NCBI RefSeq assembly: GCF_024808815.1
Contig: NZ_JANUCS010000006.1
Span: forward strand, 1 to 64,000
DNA from: Methanosalsum natronophilum
Lineage (GTDB): Archaea; Halobacteriota; Methanosarcinia; Methanosarcinales; Methanosarcinaceae
Length of the DNA stretch: 64,000 nt
Reading direction: 5' to 3'
Made by a program: the position numbers and the translations under genes. The notes beneath the pieces were generated by a model, which saw nothing but the letters and a program-made list of their open reading frames with translations, had not been told where the DNA came from and did no database searches. Below, piece by piece: positions 1 through 8,862 of this stretch; the stretch's first letter is position 1, and each line of letters starts with the position of its first letter.

Positions 1-542
1 AACACTTCCTGTGCAAGTGCAACCCGTTCATATTCATTGTCCATTTCATGTAATGACTGGAGTATACGAATAAATGCATCTTCAGTTCCAATACTCCCAT
101 CAACTATTTCGGTTTGAGAGATACCAAGCTGTTCCAGGGCCATTACTGTCCTTTCAGTCCCACTCACACCTCTTGCTAATGTATCATTGACACGTCTTAG
201 AGCTCTTTCAACCTCACTTGTCTCCATACCAGTTCTGTTTAATGCATAATCGAGTGCATGGAACGATTGTGCAGAAACATTGACACGTTCAGCAGCATCC
301 GCCATTTCATTAGCTAGTTCTGACGTTTTCATGGTAAGTGCAATTAAGCTTCCACCTATCGCAGTAAGTGGTACAGTTATTCCTTTGGTCATTGCCGACC
401 CTGCCCGTGACATAGTCTCACCAGCACGAGTGAACTGAGATCCAAGGTTACTCGCCTGTTCACCTACCTCTTGAAACGATTCCTTGAGTTTCTGAGTATC
501 ACCTATTATAGAGACTACAAGTTGACCTATTCCTGCTGACAC
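1..542 (-). CDS. Tail tape measure protein, N-terminal part (partial)
   Basis: The reading frame is open from a GTG at 542 to the window edge, giving about 180 residues. The GTG is preceded by GAGAGGTT at normal Shine-Dalgarno spacing, which decides the start. The protein is helical, with QKLKESFQEVGEQASNLGSQ near residue 16 and a hydrophobic Gly/Ala/Ile segment around residues 50-75 (TKGITVPLTAIGGSLIAL), typical of the N-terminus of tape measure proteins that set tail length. It lies directly after the tail-assembly chaperone pair, where tape measure genes sit in long-tailed viruses. The C-terminal bulk is outside the window, so total length and intactness cannot be judged. Confidence 0.8.
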   Translation of the reverse strand, partial: MSAGIGQLVVSIIGDTQKLKESFQEVGEQASNLGSQFTRAGETMSRAGSAMTKGITVPLTAIGGSLIALTMKTSELANEMADAAERVNVSAQSFHALDYALNRTGMETSEVERALRRVNDTLARGVSGTERTVMALEQLGISQTEIVDGSIGTEDAFIRILQSLHEMDNEYERVALAQEV

Positions 543-547
543 TTCAA

Positions 548-850
548 TTAACCTCTCTTAACCTTATCACCATACAAAGCATGGAATCGTTTAATGTCAG
601 GTGTATCCTTATCCCCTATTCCAAGCTCCTCTGAATTCCTGTCATTATTGCCATTTTCTTTCTTGCTTTGTTGCATAGCTTCTCCAAGAACGTTCCAGCA
701 CAATTTCGATCTCAATTCAACAAAATTTAATCCCTTTTCATAATAGAACAGTATTTGGTCCACTGACATTTGGTCAAGAAGATAAGTGGGTGTAGCCCAA
801 CTGTACATCATACTCACCTGACAAAAAATGTTAGCTAGGGATAATCTCAG
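548..850 (-). CDS. Tail-assembly chaperone, frameshift extension (T-like part of G/GT)
   Basis: This frame is in -1 relative to the upstream chaperone gene and is open from the slippery site at 850-856 to its stop at 548. The first possible independent start is a GTG at 817 (about 89 residues). No stop lies between the slippery site and that GTG, so a -1 slip would add about 100 residues to the 120-residue upstream protein. In lambda-like viruses the longer GT protein recruits tail tube subunits to the tape measure protein, whose gene follows immediately here. The protein itself has no motif I recognise; the call rests on position, frame and slippery site. Confidence 0.65.
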   Translation of the reverse strand: MRLSLANIFCQVSMMYSWATPTYLLDQMSVDQILFYYEKGLNFVELRSKLCWNVLGEAMQQSKKENGNNDRNSEELGIGDKDTPDIKRFHALYGDKVKRG

Positions 851-1209
851 TTTTTTCCGGTTTTATCCTCCACTTGATCCAGCTCATCCATTTTTTTAAG
901 AATTGGTTCAAGTACGAATTTAGCAAATTCAATTAAAGTTATCATATCGATATTATCCAGTAACCAATCCTTGGTTATCACAGGATTAGATCTCTGGCAT
1001 GCAGTTGCAACCACGTCCACAAAACCATCAATATTCTGACCGTTCTCAAGCTGTTCAAGCTTTTCAGGAGTATCCGTCATCTCGATCAGTTTCAGAGTTG
1101 CACGAGTTGAGAATATTGAAACGTCCACGTCTTCACCCCCGATCTTAGCAAGACGTTTAGGTGGTATTATGTGATCAAAGTTCCTGATAATATCTGAACT
1201 CATATTCAT
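847..1209 (-). CDS. Tail-assembly chaperone (gpG-like)
   Basis: A 120-residue acidic, mostly helical protein between the tail tube and tape measure genes, the position of the G-type tail chaperone. Its ATG overlaps the stop of the tail tube gene (ATGA arrangement), indicating translational coupling. The last codons read GGA AAA AAC TGA, so the frame ends in a canonical A AAA AAC slippery heptamer directly before the stop. Sequence similarity to named families cannot be checked here, so the function is inferred from gene order, size and the frameshift signal. Confidence 0.65.
   Translation of the reverse strand: MNMSSDIIRNFDHIIPPKRLAKIGGEDVDVSIFSTRATLKLIEMTDTPEKLEQLENGQNIDGFVDVVATACQRSNPVITKDWLLDNIDMITLIEFAKFVLEPILKKMDELDQVEDKTGKN
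850..856 (-). promoter_or_regulatory. -1 ribosomal frameshift slippery site (A AAA AAC)
   Basis: On the minus strand, positions 856 to 850 read A AAA AAC with the zero frame cut as AAA AAC, directly followed by TGA at 849-847. The downstream ORF is exactly in the -1 frame. A AAA AAC is among the strongest known -1 heptamers. The stop codon directly after it is a known stimulator. I did not identify a convincing downstream pseudoknot. Confidence 0.65.
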
Positions 1210-2000
1210 TCAACTCCCTGTTCATCATATATCTCGAACAACTGGTCACCAACATCTCTTGTAGTATCAAGTATACCTTTCATCACCAATCTAGGCATTG
1301 CAGGATCATCATCGTCATCTCCAGGAAATTCTATTTCAGTTCCTTCATTAATTGTGGCTTTATAGAGTGTAATGCGAAACTCTTTCTCATTTTCATTGAT
1401 GTTAGTTATCCGAATAACCCTGTCAGATATAGTGACCCTACCTCCAGATGTCATTGTAATGGCACTGGTGGGAGTGTATTGGTAGCTAACCTTAACCTCA
1501 TCACCACTTGATAGAGTTCCATTCTCAATTCTGGCAATACAGGTATAACCTACAGAATCAATGGCTAGCACATAATCAGTGTTCCGTGTAAGTATGGTTT
1601 CATTCTCGTCTTTTACTACAATAGATCCAACCTCAGTACCGTCCCCGTTCCTGTACTGTAATCTCACAAAATCAGTGCTTTCAAGTACATGACTCTCATC
1701 TTCTATACTGGTAGGTTCACCTGCAACTGTTGTTAGTGTATCAAGATTACCTCGTACTGTTTTCATGGTCTCAAGGTTCACTTCCATCATATCACATTCA
1801 ATGAATGCAACATGTTCCTTTATACCTACCTTGATAACACCCGCATTATCCGACCTAACTTCTACATCCTCCCACTCTTCTCGAAATAATGCGTTTCTAA
1901 CTGCCCCGATATTAATTAGGCTGTTAATATTTGGTCCGATCTCCAATTTACCTGACCCGAACCGAATCGCGTTTTTATTCTGTACTGTAGTTTGTGCCAT
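1206..2000 (-). CDS. Major tail tube protein
   Basis: A 264-residue protein with many beta-strand-like segments and alternating polar/hydrophobic pattern, as expected for tail tube proteins that polymerise into the tube of long-tailed viruses. The N-terminal part (residues 1-80) contains NINSLINIGAVRNA and a long middle insert (about 95-185) with an Ig-like pattern (NGDGTEVGSIVVKDENET). An acidic DDDDD run lies near residue 230. GAGGT lies a few bases before the ATG at 2000. It follows the tail completion gene and precedes the chaperone, the usual place. The length of the insert suggests an extra surface domain; this is inference. Confidence 0.7.
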   Translation of the reverse strand: MAQTTVQNKNAIRFGSGKLEIGPNINSLINIGAVRNALFREEWEDVEVRSDNAGVIKVGIKEHVAFIECDMMEVNLETMKTVRGNLDTLTTVAGEPTSIEDESHVLESTDFVRLQYRNGDGTEVGSIVVKDENETILTRNTDYVLAIDSVGYTCIARIENGTLSSGDEVKVSYQYTPTSAITMTSGGRVTISDRVIRITNINENEKEFRITLYKATINEGTEIEFPGDDDDDPAMPRLVMKGILDTTRDVGDQLFEIYDEQGVE

Positions 2001-2003
2001 TTA

Positions 2004-2039
2004 TGTTACCTCATCTCATCTCATTTCATCTCATCTCAT
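2004..2039. repeat. Pentanucleotide tract (TCATC/CATCT-type) in the tail operon
   Basis: Between the tail completion gene and the tail tube start the plus strand reads repeated catct/catctcat units (about six, with one catttc variant). On the transcribed strand this is (GATGA)-like purine-rich sequence directly ahead of the tail tube Shine-Dalgarno site. Such a tract could vary in length by slippage and change spacing between the two genes. Confidence 0.7.
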
Positions 2040-2411
2040 ATGAATCACTTTAAAATCAATTGGAACATGGAATATTTCGGTCATATCTTCATAAACGTCC
2101 TCAGAACCAAGGTACACTACTTGTTTTATTGGATTACCTGATGCTGTACCCTTGAACCTGTTCAAACACTCAATCACAGTTTCTGAGAGTTCCTGGGCCT
2201 GAGAATACGAACGTGTCCAGCACGATACCTGGTAACGAGGAGTAGCTGTATTAGTAATATGATGAATTGGATAACTTATCCTATGAATTGAGATTGCAGG
2301 TAATTCGCAATTGAGTGGTAATTTATGTGGGTAGATCCGTTCATCCACCATTTCATCTATTAATGGGTCTTGAAGTAGAAGAGTACGTATTGAAACATGA
2401 ATAGATGTCAT
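2031..2411 (-). CDS. Tail completion protein (DUF3168/gp17-like)
   Basis: 126 residues. The pattern with IYPHKLPLNCELPAISIHRI followed by RYQVSCWTRSYSQAQEL and a C-terminal HVPIDFKV strand fits small minor tail proteins that cap the tail tube at the neck (DUF3168 type). It is the first gene of the tail operon. The ATG at 2411 has no Shine-Dalgarno motif. It lies about 25 bases after a TATA box, so the transcript is probably leaderless. The previous viral gene in order (gp10-like, 14965-15378) is 12.6 kb away on the same strand. Confidence 0.7.
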   Translation of the reverse strand: MTSIHVSIRTLLLQDPLIDEMVDERIYPHKLPLNCELPAISIHRISYPIHHITNTATPRYQVSCWTRSYSQAQELSETVIECLNRFKGTASGNPIKQVVYLGSEDVYEDMTEIFHVPIDFKVIHMR

Positions 2412-2460
2412 TATAAGAAATGCACGTATACAACGTATATTTAAAGTTAATACAACGATA
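2412..2460 (-). promoter_or_regulatory. Late provirus promoter P1 with two GTTGTAT boxes
   Basis: Read on the minus strand: a GTTGTAT box (2456-2450), a TATA box TTTAAATATA (2445-2436), a second GTTGTAT box (2434-2428), then the ATG 17 bases on. The boxes are direct repeats 22 bp apart. Matching copies precede the head (19293-19340) and portal (49437-49485) operons. Confidence 0.75.
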
Positions 2461-2906
2461 ATGTTAGGTTAGAAAATTTACCATTTGAGAAATAAACTGA
2501 GCGCAACATTAATCTATAGTAATAATATATTATAAGTTAGTGTTACTAAATATGCATAGACAAATTAAAATTGTTACTGCATTAATTTAGTGACCAAAGT
2601 AAACCATCACATCAATACTGCTCTTATTGATCCTATTTACGGAATATGAGCAGTATTAAATTTTAATTAAATATTCTAAAATCATATTAGATTCATTTTA
2701 GAAAACATACTGCTAAGTTCTATTTTTCACGTTTTATAGTTCAATTTTCCTATCAGCTATGGTTCTTAATTTAAAGCTACTAACTGTTCTACAAGGACAA
2801 TTAATAAATAAGAGTATATTATTAACAACTAGTATGAATATATTATAAATTATTCATATTTCATGTCAATATTATAATGTATTGTAAAACTCATAGAGGT
2901 CTTTGT
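2461..2906. other. AT-rich intergenic region with an inverted repeat
   Basis: No gene seen. It holds a perfect 10-bp inverted repeat (AATACTGCTC at 2614-2623, GAGCAGTATT at 2648-2657, 24-base loop) about 220 bp before the PGF-CTERM gene, perhaps an operator or RNA hairpin. Several A/T-rich stretches near 2800-2860 could be the TATA box of the following gene. Confidence 0.5.
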
Positions 2907-3956
2907 ATGAAAAAAATATTTAATATGCTTATTTTGGCCATTGTTATGGTACTCATCTTTGTACCTGGTTCAGCATATGGTCATAATGTTGATAAAGTTG
3001 AAATGGTAAGTATCCTTGAAGAGATCATTGAAATTGCAGATAGTATCCATGATGAATCGGAATATTTAGCCGATGATATTGAGCCTACAGTTGGGCTTGA
3101 TATTGAATTGATGGGTAAAGCAGAAGTTGTACATGGTGTATCACATGATATTGACCGATTTGCAAACATTGCAGTTACTGAATTGAATAAAGGGTTGGAA
3201 ACTGGTGAATTCAATAATGAAGAGATAGCTCGCCGTATAACTATGCTTAAAGGAACCACCAATGCCATTTCATATTTGATAGATGATATTGAACAAGAAA
3301 CACCTAGTTCACATGAAAATTATGCTACTAATCTAAAAGATGATTATGATAGGTTAGAGGAACTTATAACTCAACTAAATGAACTTGCAATAATTTCTGG
3401 ATTCCAGAGTGAAACCAATCTTGACCCTCTATTGATGGGGAAAAGTGAAGTTGTTCATGGGGTGTCACACTCAATTGGAAGGTTTGCAAACATAGTTTAT
3501 AATGAACTAGATGCTGGAATTGAATCTGGTGATTTCGATGAGGATGAAATATCAAGACGAATTAATATGATAAACGGTGTCACATCTGCATTATCTCCAT
3601 TGGTCTCACAGATAAAACAAGAAACTCCTGAGTCACATCAAAGCTATGCAACTGAAATTGAAGAAGAGCATGCATTGATCAAAGAGCATGGTGATCAGTT
3701 AGGTCAGCTTGACATTAACACCGATGCTGAAGAAATGAAACGTTTAGCTGATGAGATTATGGATAGTGCTAGGTCACTACACGACTCCTCTGAGATAATA
3801 GCAGATGATGTGGACCTTACACAAGATGAAGCACCAGAAGAAGTACCAGTACCTGAACCAGTTGATGAAGATGAAATGCCAGGATTTACTATATTGGCTA
3901 CATTATTAGCTGTTTCTTTGGTAGCAATGGTGGGTATGCAATACAAGAATAAATGA
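2907..3956 (+). CDS. Secreted PGF-CTERM-anchored protein with duplicated helical domain
   Basis: 349 residues from the ATG at 2907, chosen because AGAGGT sits 6 bases before it; an upstream in-frame ATG at 2877 lacks a ribosome site. An N-terminal signal peptide (MKKIFNMLILAIVMVLI) is followed by two similar units, each containing LMGK(A/S)EVVHGVSH and RFANI near residues 75 and 175. A third, shorter helical segment follows (SARSLHDSSEIIADDV). A Pro/Glu/Asp-rich linker leads to DEMPGFTILATLLAVSLVAM, a PGF-CTERM signal processed by archaeosortase A. The mature protein should be lipid-anchored at the S-layer. The function of the repeated domain is unknown; its histidines could bind a ligand. 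Confidence 0.8.
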   Translation: MKKIFNMLILAIVMVLIFVPGSAYGHNVDKVEMVSILEEIIEIADSIHDESEYLADDIEPTVGLDIELMGKAEVVHGVSHDIDRFANIAVTELNKGLETGEFNNEEIARRITMLKGTTNAISYLIDDIEQETPSSHENYATNLKDDYDRLEELITQLNELAIISGFQSETNLDPLLMGKSEVVHGVSHSIGRFANIVYNELDAGIESGDFDEDEISRRINMINGVTSALSPLVSQIKQETPESHQSYATEIEEEHALIKEHGDQLGQLDINTDAEEMKRLADEIMDSARSLHDSSEIIADDVDLTQDEAPEEVPVPEPVDEDEMPGFTILATLLAVSLVAMVGMQYKNK

Positions 3957-4074
3957 AAGGAAGTTCATCAATTATTCAACCATCCTTTCTAACTTTTTTA
4001 ATTTTAATTTATTAATCGCTTAAAACAAAATGAATTTAGATGGACTGTTCCAGACACTTTGAGCTTTAATAATT

Positions 4075-4269
4075 ATGAACATGAATAATTGCACTTTTGC
4101 TTTTGCGATGGGACATGATTTTTACATTGAAGAAATGAAACACTTACCTGAACCACATATCCACAATTTATGTAAAAAAATGCTTAAACCGAAATTCAGA
4201 AAACAATCAAAAACATCTGTATTCTGTTTTAGACATCTATTTAGAAGAAAAGATCGTATCTTTGATTAG
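4075..4269 (+). CDS. Small hypothetical protein, doubtful
   Basis: A 64-codon ORF with a basic, Cys/His-containing product (HIHNLCKKMLKPKF, then FRHLFRRKD). No Shine-Dalgarno site precedes the ATG at 4075. Its end runs into the structured repeat at 4267. It could be a remnant of a larger gene or chance; no family recognised. Confidence 0.25.
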   Translation: MNMNNCTFAFAMGHDFYIEEMKHLPEPHIHNLCKKMLKPKFRKQSKTSVFCFRHLFRRKDRIFD

Positions 4270-4361
4270 GTAGTAAAGTTCTAATTAATTCTAATTCTAG
4301 CATCACTGAATTAGACCCCCACCCCCCATTTCTCCCAAATTAGCTAGAGCTTTGCTACCTA
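4267..4361. repeat. Structured repeat, copy A (hairpin with C-rich loop)
   Basis: Outer arms AGGTAGTAAAGTTCT (4268-4282) and AGAGCTTTGCTACCT (4346-4360) pair over 15 positions when two G-U wobbles are allowed, extended by one A/T pair at each end. Inside is a second 7-bp hairpin (CTAATTC 4291-4297 with GAATTAG 4308-4314). A run C5-A-C6 follows (4316-4327). A closely similar copy lies at 36105, also upstream of a giant kinase. It may be a structured RNA element or a MITE-like repeat. Confidence 0.7.
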
Positions 4362-4606
4362 TATATATGGATTTAAATAACATGTTTCATCCGTATATCT
4401 GACGGAGGAGTGGTTTGAGATGATAGCTTATAAATGATATTTACTAAACATCAATTAGAAAGTATTCTTTTGAATAAGCTGAATAAGCTTAATTTTATCA
4501 AGTTTTCTTGAACAATGCCGATTAGTTTAAGTAGTTTAAAAAAAAGATTTAAATCTTAAAGAATTATTAGACTGAAATATTTTCATCTAATAAAGGGAGA
4601 AGAGTC

Positions 4607-7600
4607 GTGGCTTCTGATGCTAATAATACTGATATTTCACAATTAGTACTTGGTAAGATGCAAGAAATATTTGCGTATGCATATCATAAGATTGTGCTTG
4701 ATGAGTCAGGAAATGCTTGTGATTACGAATTCCTTGGTGTAAATTCAAAGTTTGAAGAAATTACTGGATTATGTTCTGATGATATTATTGGTAAAAATGT
4801 AACTGAGGTATTACCTAGTATCAAAGATGGTGAATTTAATTGGATTGAATTCTATGGCCAAGTTGCATTAGAAGGAACTGAAGACGTATTTGAACAGTTT
4901 TTTGAACCTTTAGGAAGATGGTACCGTATCCATGTATTTTCGCCTGAAGAAGAATATTTTATCACGTTATTCACTAAAATTAGCAAGGAAATAGAGGATC
5001 TCGAAGATAAAGCTAATCTCCTTACAGTATTGAATGACATTATTATTGAAGTTGATACTAAATACACTATCACTAAAGTAATCAATGACGATAGTAACTT
5101 ATTATTTTTGCCAAAAGAAGATATTATTTCTAAAAATTTACTTGATCTAATACCCACTAACTTAGCTGAGAATCTTAGAAACGTATTTGAAGAAGTAGCA
5201 CAGTCAAATGAAAAAGAAACATTTGAATGCCAATCTATCATTCCAGATGATGATAGATGGTTTAAGGCTGAAATACATTATATTGAGTCTGTAAGTCAGA
5301 ATAAATATATTATATCTATATCTGATATAACTAAGGAAAAAAAAGCTGAATTAGCTACTGAAGATGCAATTTCAAGATTAAAACTCATTTCTAAAAATAT
5401 GTTTGACCTTATCTCACTGGTCGATTTTGACGGTAATTACAAATTTGTTGGTCCTTCTCACTCCATTTTAGGTTATGATTCTTCATCTTTGATTGGAAGA
5501 AATGTTTTGAACTTTGTTCATCCAGAAGATCTTCCTGGAATAAAAGCGGCTTTTATTGAGTTCGTTTCCAATAGGGGAACAAAAGAAAAAAAATTTGAAT
5601 GGCGGTATCGGTGCGCCGATGGATCATATTTATGGCTTGAATCTATTGGAAAAATTATCTTTGAAGATGATGGGAAACCTAATGAAATTATATTCAATTC
5701 AAGGGATATAACTAAACGAAAACAAGCAGAATTGAAGCTTATTGAAAGTGAAGAGAAGTATAAGTTGCTTGTCAATAATTCTAACTCTATAATTTATTCA
5801 ATGACACCTGAAGGTGTGCTGATATATGTCTCTCCGGTACTATCCAATATACTTGGTTATGAAGAAAATGATATCGTTGGCCGCTCTTCGTATGATTTAA
5901 TTTATTCTGAAGATATTGATTACGTTTCAAATATTGTTCAAAACATAAGTAATACAGGTGAAAAGAATTACGAGTTTAGAATAATATGTAAGGATGGACA
6001 TGTCAAATGGCTTCGAACAAGTGAAAAACCAGTTTTTGAAGCTGGTAAGCTTGTTTCAATTGTAGGGGTTGCAGACGATATAACCAAACAAAAAATAGCA
6101 GAAGAAGAACTAATTAAAAGTGAGCAACATCTAAACACTTTGGTCTCAAATACTCCTGCGATAGTTTACTCTTACACCGTTGTTGATGAAATGCCCAAAA
6201 TAAATTATGTTAATGAGAATGTTAAGCACATCTTAGGGTTTGAACCTGATAATTTTGTCAATGATATTGACTTTTTAAAGGACTGTATTCATCCAGATGA
6301 TCATCATCTAGTGTTCAGTACTATTCCTGAAATACTAAAAAAAGAAAACATGTCCCTAAAAGAATTTAGAATCATGGATAAGCAAGGGAATTACCACTGG
6401 TTACAGGATAAACAAAAGTTGGTCCTTTGTTCAGATGGCGGAGTAGAGGTGGTTGGTGCTGCCTGGGACATAACTGAACTAGTTACTACAAAAAATAGAT
6501 TAAAACAGAATGAAGCTCAGTTTAGAAATCTGATTAATAACGTACCAGGAGCTATTTTCAGGTGTAAGGCCGATTCTAATTGGACCATGTTTTACCTAAG
6601 TGAAAGAATAAAGGACATTACAGGCTATGAATCATCTGAGTTCATTGATAACAAAGTAAGGTCATATGCTAGTATTATACACCCAGATGACCGACAGAAA
6701 GTTAGTGATACTGTAGAAAGAAGTATTGAAGAAGACTTGCCTTATGAGTTAGCATACCGTATCATTACAAAAGACGGGGATATTAAATGGGTACAAGAAC
6801 ATGCACAATGTGATTACACTGATAGTATTGGAATAAATCACGGGATCATCACAGATATCACTGACCGCGTAATTGTAGAACAAGAACTGATCGATAAACA
6901 GAATAAACTGAGCATGGTGCAACGTTTTTCCCAAGCTGGCTATTGGGAAAATGATATTAGAACTAATTCACTTTTTTGGTCAAAGGAATGTGAACAACTT
7001 TTTGGATTAGAAGAAGGGGAGTTTGAAGGTACTTTTGAAGCATTCCTACAAAGAATTCACCCTGATGATCGGGATATGGTAATTGAAGCAAATGAACGCA
7101 TAACTGAAGAACATCAAGAAACCCCCTTAACTTATCAATATCGTATCATCAAAAAAGATGGTGAAATTGCTTGGGTTAAGGAAATAGCAACAGTTCTAAT
7201 TGATGATGAAGGTACTCCAATATCAGTTATTGGCTTTCTTATGAATGTAGATGACCTAAAGAAAACACAAATTGAGTTAGCTGAAAACCAAGAGATCCTG
7301 AATAAATTCTTTTCACGTGCTTTAGCAGGTTTTTTTGTTATTCTAAATGATGAGCCATTTGAATGGAACGATAATGTTGATAAAGATGCTGTACTGGAAA
7401 AAGCTATTTGTACGGCTAAGCTGGTTAAAGTAAACGAGGCATTTTTGAACCAATATAGAGCAAATGAAAACGACTTACTTGGACTCACACCAATTGAATT
7501 ATACGAACAAGATGTGGAAACTTTGAAGCATATTGGAAGAGAAATATTCGATAAAGGCAGTTATTACACAGAAACCTATGAAACTCGTATGGATGGTACA

Positions 7601-8686
7601 AACTTATGGGTAGAAGGTGATTATTCTTGTCTCTATGACGAGAAAGGTAGGATAATAGGCTACATTGGGGTTCAAAGTGACATAACTGAAAGAAAAAGGA
7701 TCAATGAAGAGATACTGGAAAGTAAAAGATTACTAGAAACCATGTTTGAGAGTATTCAGGATGGAATTTGTATTATAGATCCTGATATGACGATCAAAAA
7801 AACTAATAAGTACATGGAAGAGATGTATCATCATAATTTACCACTTAAAGGAAAAAAGTGTTATGAAGCATTTCACAATAAGACTAAACCATGTGAACCC
7901 TGTCCCACTTTGAGAACACTTGAAACCAATGAAACCTGTAATCAAATTGTACCATATACTGATGAAAAAGGTGATACTGGTAGAAGATTAGAACTTTATT
8001 CATACCCAATCAATGACAATGATGGGAATGTTGTTAATGTCATAGAGTTTGTAAGAGATGTTACTGACAGGATGAAATTAGAACAATTGGAACGAGATAA
8101 AGTTCTCGTTCAAGAGATACATCACCGTGTTAAGAACAATTTACAGGTTATAGCCAGCTTACTGAACATGCAATCGCGCTTATTCGTAGGTAAAGATATA
8201 AAAGCTGCATTTAAAGAAAGTCAAGCAAGAATCAGATCAATGTCACTTGCACACGAGAAATTATATGCAGGTAATAGTGTTGCAAGCATTGAGGCATCTG
8301 ATTATATCAGTAGTTTGGTGAACCACATAACACAGATGAACAGTTCAGTGAATGTTCCAGTGAATCTAGAATTTGATGTAGATGATTTGTATCTCAACAT
8401 GGATACAACCATTCCTCTTGGTCTTATTATAAATGAGATTGTTACAAATTCATTCAAGCACGCCTTTTCTGGTAAAGATAATGGTCATATTTTCATATCG
8501 TTTAAGGAAAGTGGAGAAGGCTATAAACTTCTCGTCAAAGATGATGGAATTGGGCTCCAAGATGACATTGATATAAATGAACTTGAAACATTAGGTTTCA
8601 AGATAATACATATGTTGGTCCAACAGCTCCAAGGAACTATTAACATTGATAATATTAGTGGAACTACTTATACAATCAGGTTTTAA
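4607..8686 (+). CDS. Multi-PAS sensor histidine kinase (soluble, about nine PAS domains)
   Basis: 1359 residues from a GTG at 4607 behind GGGAGAAG. About nine consecutive PAS/PAC units cover residues 15-1155. Most end in a D-I-T-(K/E)-R-K linker and several carry HPDDR motifs. The ninth has a cysteine cluster (GKKCYEAF, then PCEPCP). The C-terminus has a HisKA_2 dimerisation domain with the phosphoacceptor motif EIHHRVKNNLQ near residue 1171. A HATPase_c domain follows (N box NEIVTNSFKHAF, G1 box DDGIGL). No membrane segment is present, so it senses a cytoplasmic signal. It is strongly paralogous to the kinases at 36474 and 40856. No response regulator is adjacent. Confidence 0.93.
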   Translation: MASDANNTDISQLVLGKMQEIFAYAYHKIVLDESGNACDYEFLGVNSKFEEITGLCSDDIIGKNVTEVLPSIKDGEFNWIEFYGQVALEGTEDVFEQFFEPLGRWYRIHVFSPEEEYFITLFTKISKEIEDLEDKANLLTVLNDIIIEVDTKYTITKVINDDSNLLFLPKEDIISKNLLDLIPTNLAENLRNVFEEVAQSNEKETFECQSIIPDDDRWFKAEIHYIESVSQNKYIISISDITKEKKAELATEDAISRLKLISKNMFDLISLVDFDGNYKFVGPSHSILGYDSSSLIGRNVLNFVHPEDLPGIKAAFIEFVSNRGTKEKKFEWRYRCADGSYLWLESIGKIIFEDDGKPNEIIFNSRDITKRKQAELKLIESEEKYKLLVNNSNSIIYSMTPEGVLIYVSPVLSNILGYEENDIVGRSSYDLIYSEDIDYVSNIVQNISNTGEKNYEFRIICKDGHVKWLRTSEKPVFEAGKLVSIVGVADDITKQKIAEEELIKSEQHLNTLVSNTPAIVYSYTVVDEMPKINYVNENVKHILGFEPDNFVNDIDFLKDCIHPDDHHLVFSTIPEILKKENMSLKEFRIMDKQGNYHWLQDKQKLVLCSDGGVEVVGAAWDITELVTTKNRLKQNEAQFRNLINNVPGAIFRCKADSNWTMFYLSERIKDITGYESSEFIDNKVRSYASIIHPDDRQKVSDTVERSIEEDLPYELAYRIITKDGDIKWVQEHAQCDYTDSIGINHGIITDITDRVIVEQELIDKQNKLSMVQRFSQAGYWENDIRTNSLFWSKECEQLFGLEEGEFEGTFEAFLQRIHPDDRDMVIEANERITEEHQETPLTYQYRIIKKDGEIAWVKEIATVLIDDEGTPISVIGFLMNVDDLKKTQIELAENQEILNKFFSRALAGFFVILNDEPFEWNDNVDKDAVLEKAICTAKLVKVNEAFLNQYRANENDLLGLTPIELYEQDVETLKHIGREIFDKGSYYTETYETRMDGTNLWVEGDYSCLYDEKGRIIGYIGVQSDITERKRINEEILESKRLLETMFESIQDGICIIDPDMTIKKTNKYMEEMYHHNLPLKGKKCYEAFHNKTKPCEPCPTLRTLETNETCNQIVPYTDEKGDTGRRLELYSYPINDNDGNVVNVIEFVRDVTDRMKLEQLERDKVLVQEIHHRVKNNLQVIASLLNMQSRLFVGKDIKAAFKESQARIRSMSLAHEKLYAGNSVASIEASDYISSLVNHITQMNSSVNVPVNLEFDVDDLYLNMDTTIPLGLIINEIVTNSFKHAFSGKDNGHIFISFKESGEGYKLLVKDDGIGLQDDIDINELETLGFKIIHMLVQQLQGTINIDNISGTTYTIRF

Positions 8687-8862
8687 AGGAGTGTGGATTA
8701 CAATTACACCATTATATGCTCTTCTAGCCTAAATTCTATAAAGTACATACGAGTTGTTACATTTTAAAGAAGAAATATATTAATATAATTAAATTAAAGT
8801 ATTCTTTATAGGGAACTAAAAATTGGGTATTGACATTAAATTTCTTTATCAGAGGTTACTCT

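Larger units (their letters stand above)
1..2411 (-). mobile_element. Provirus block 4: tail module (left part cut by window)
   Basis: Contains, in transcription order, a tail completion protein, tail tube protein, tail-assembly chaperone with frameshift extension and tape measure protein. All genes are on the minus strand and nearly overlapping, as in a caudovirus tail operon. The block begins at a promoter shared with the head and portal blocks and is separated from the head block by about 12.6 kb of non-viral genes. No integrase is visible; the block runs out of the window. Confidence 0.85.
3957..4606. other. Intergenic region upstream of the first giant kinase
   Basis: Apart from a doubtful 64-codon ORF (4075-4269) it holds the structured repeat at 4267-4361 and a perfect 14-bp palindrome AAGATTTAAATCTT at 4544-4557. 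The TTTAAAT in the palindrome can serve as TATA box of the kinase gene starting at 4607. Confidence 0.55.

Noticed and set aside
1765-2043. Plus-strand ORF of 92 codons opposite the tail tube gene
   Set aside because: Shadow of the tail tube gene; ends in the pentamer repeat.
4316-4336. G-quadruplex on the minus strand of the C-rich repeat
   Set aside because: Only three separated G runs of three or more; a stable four-run quadruplex is not supported.
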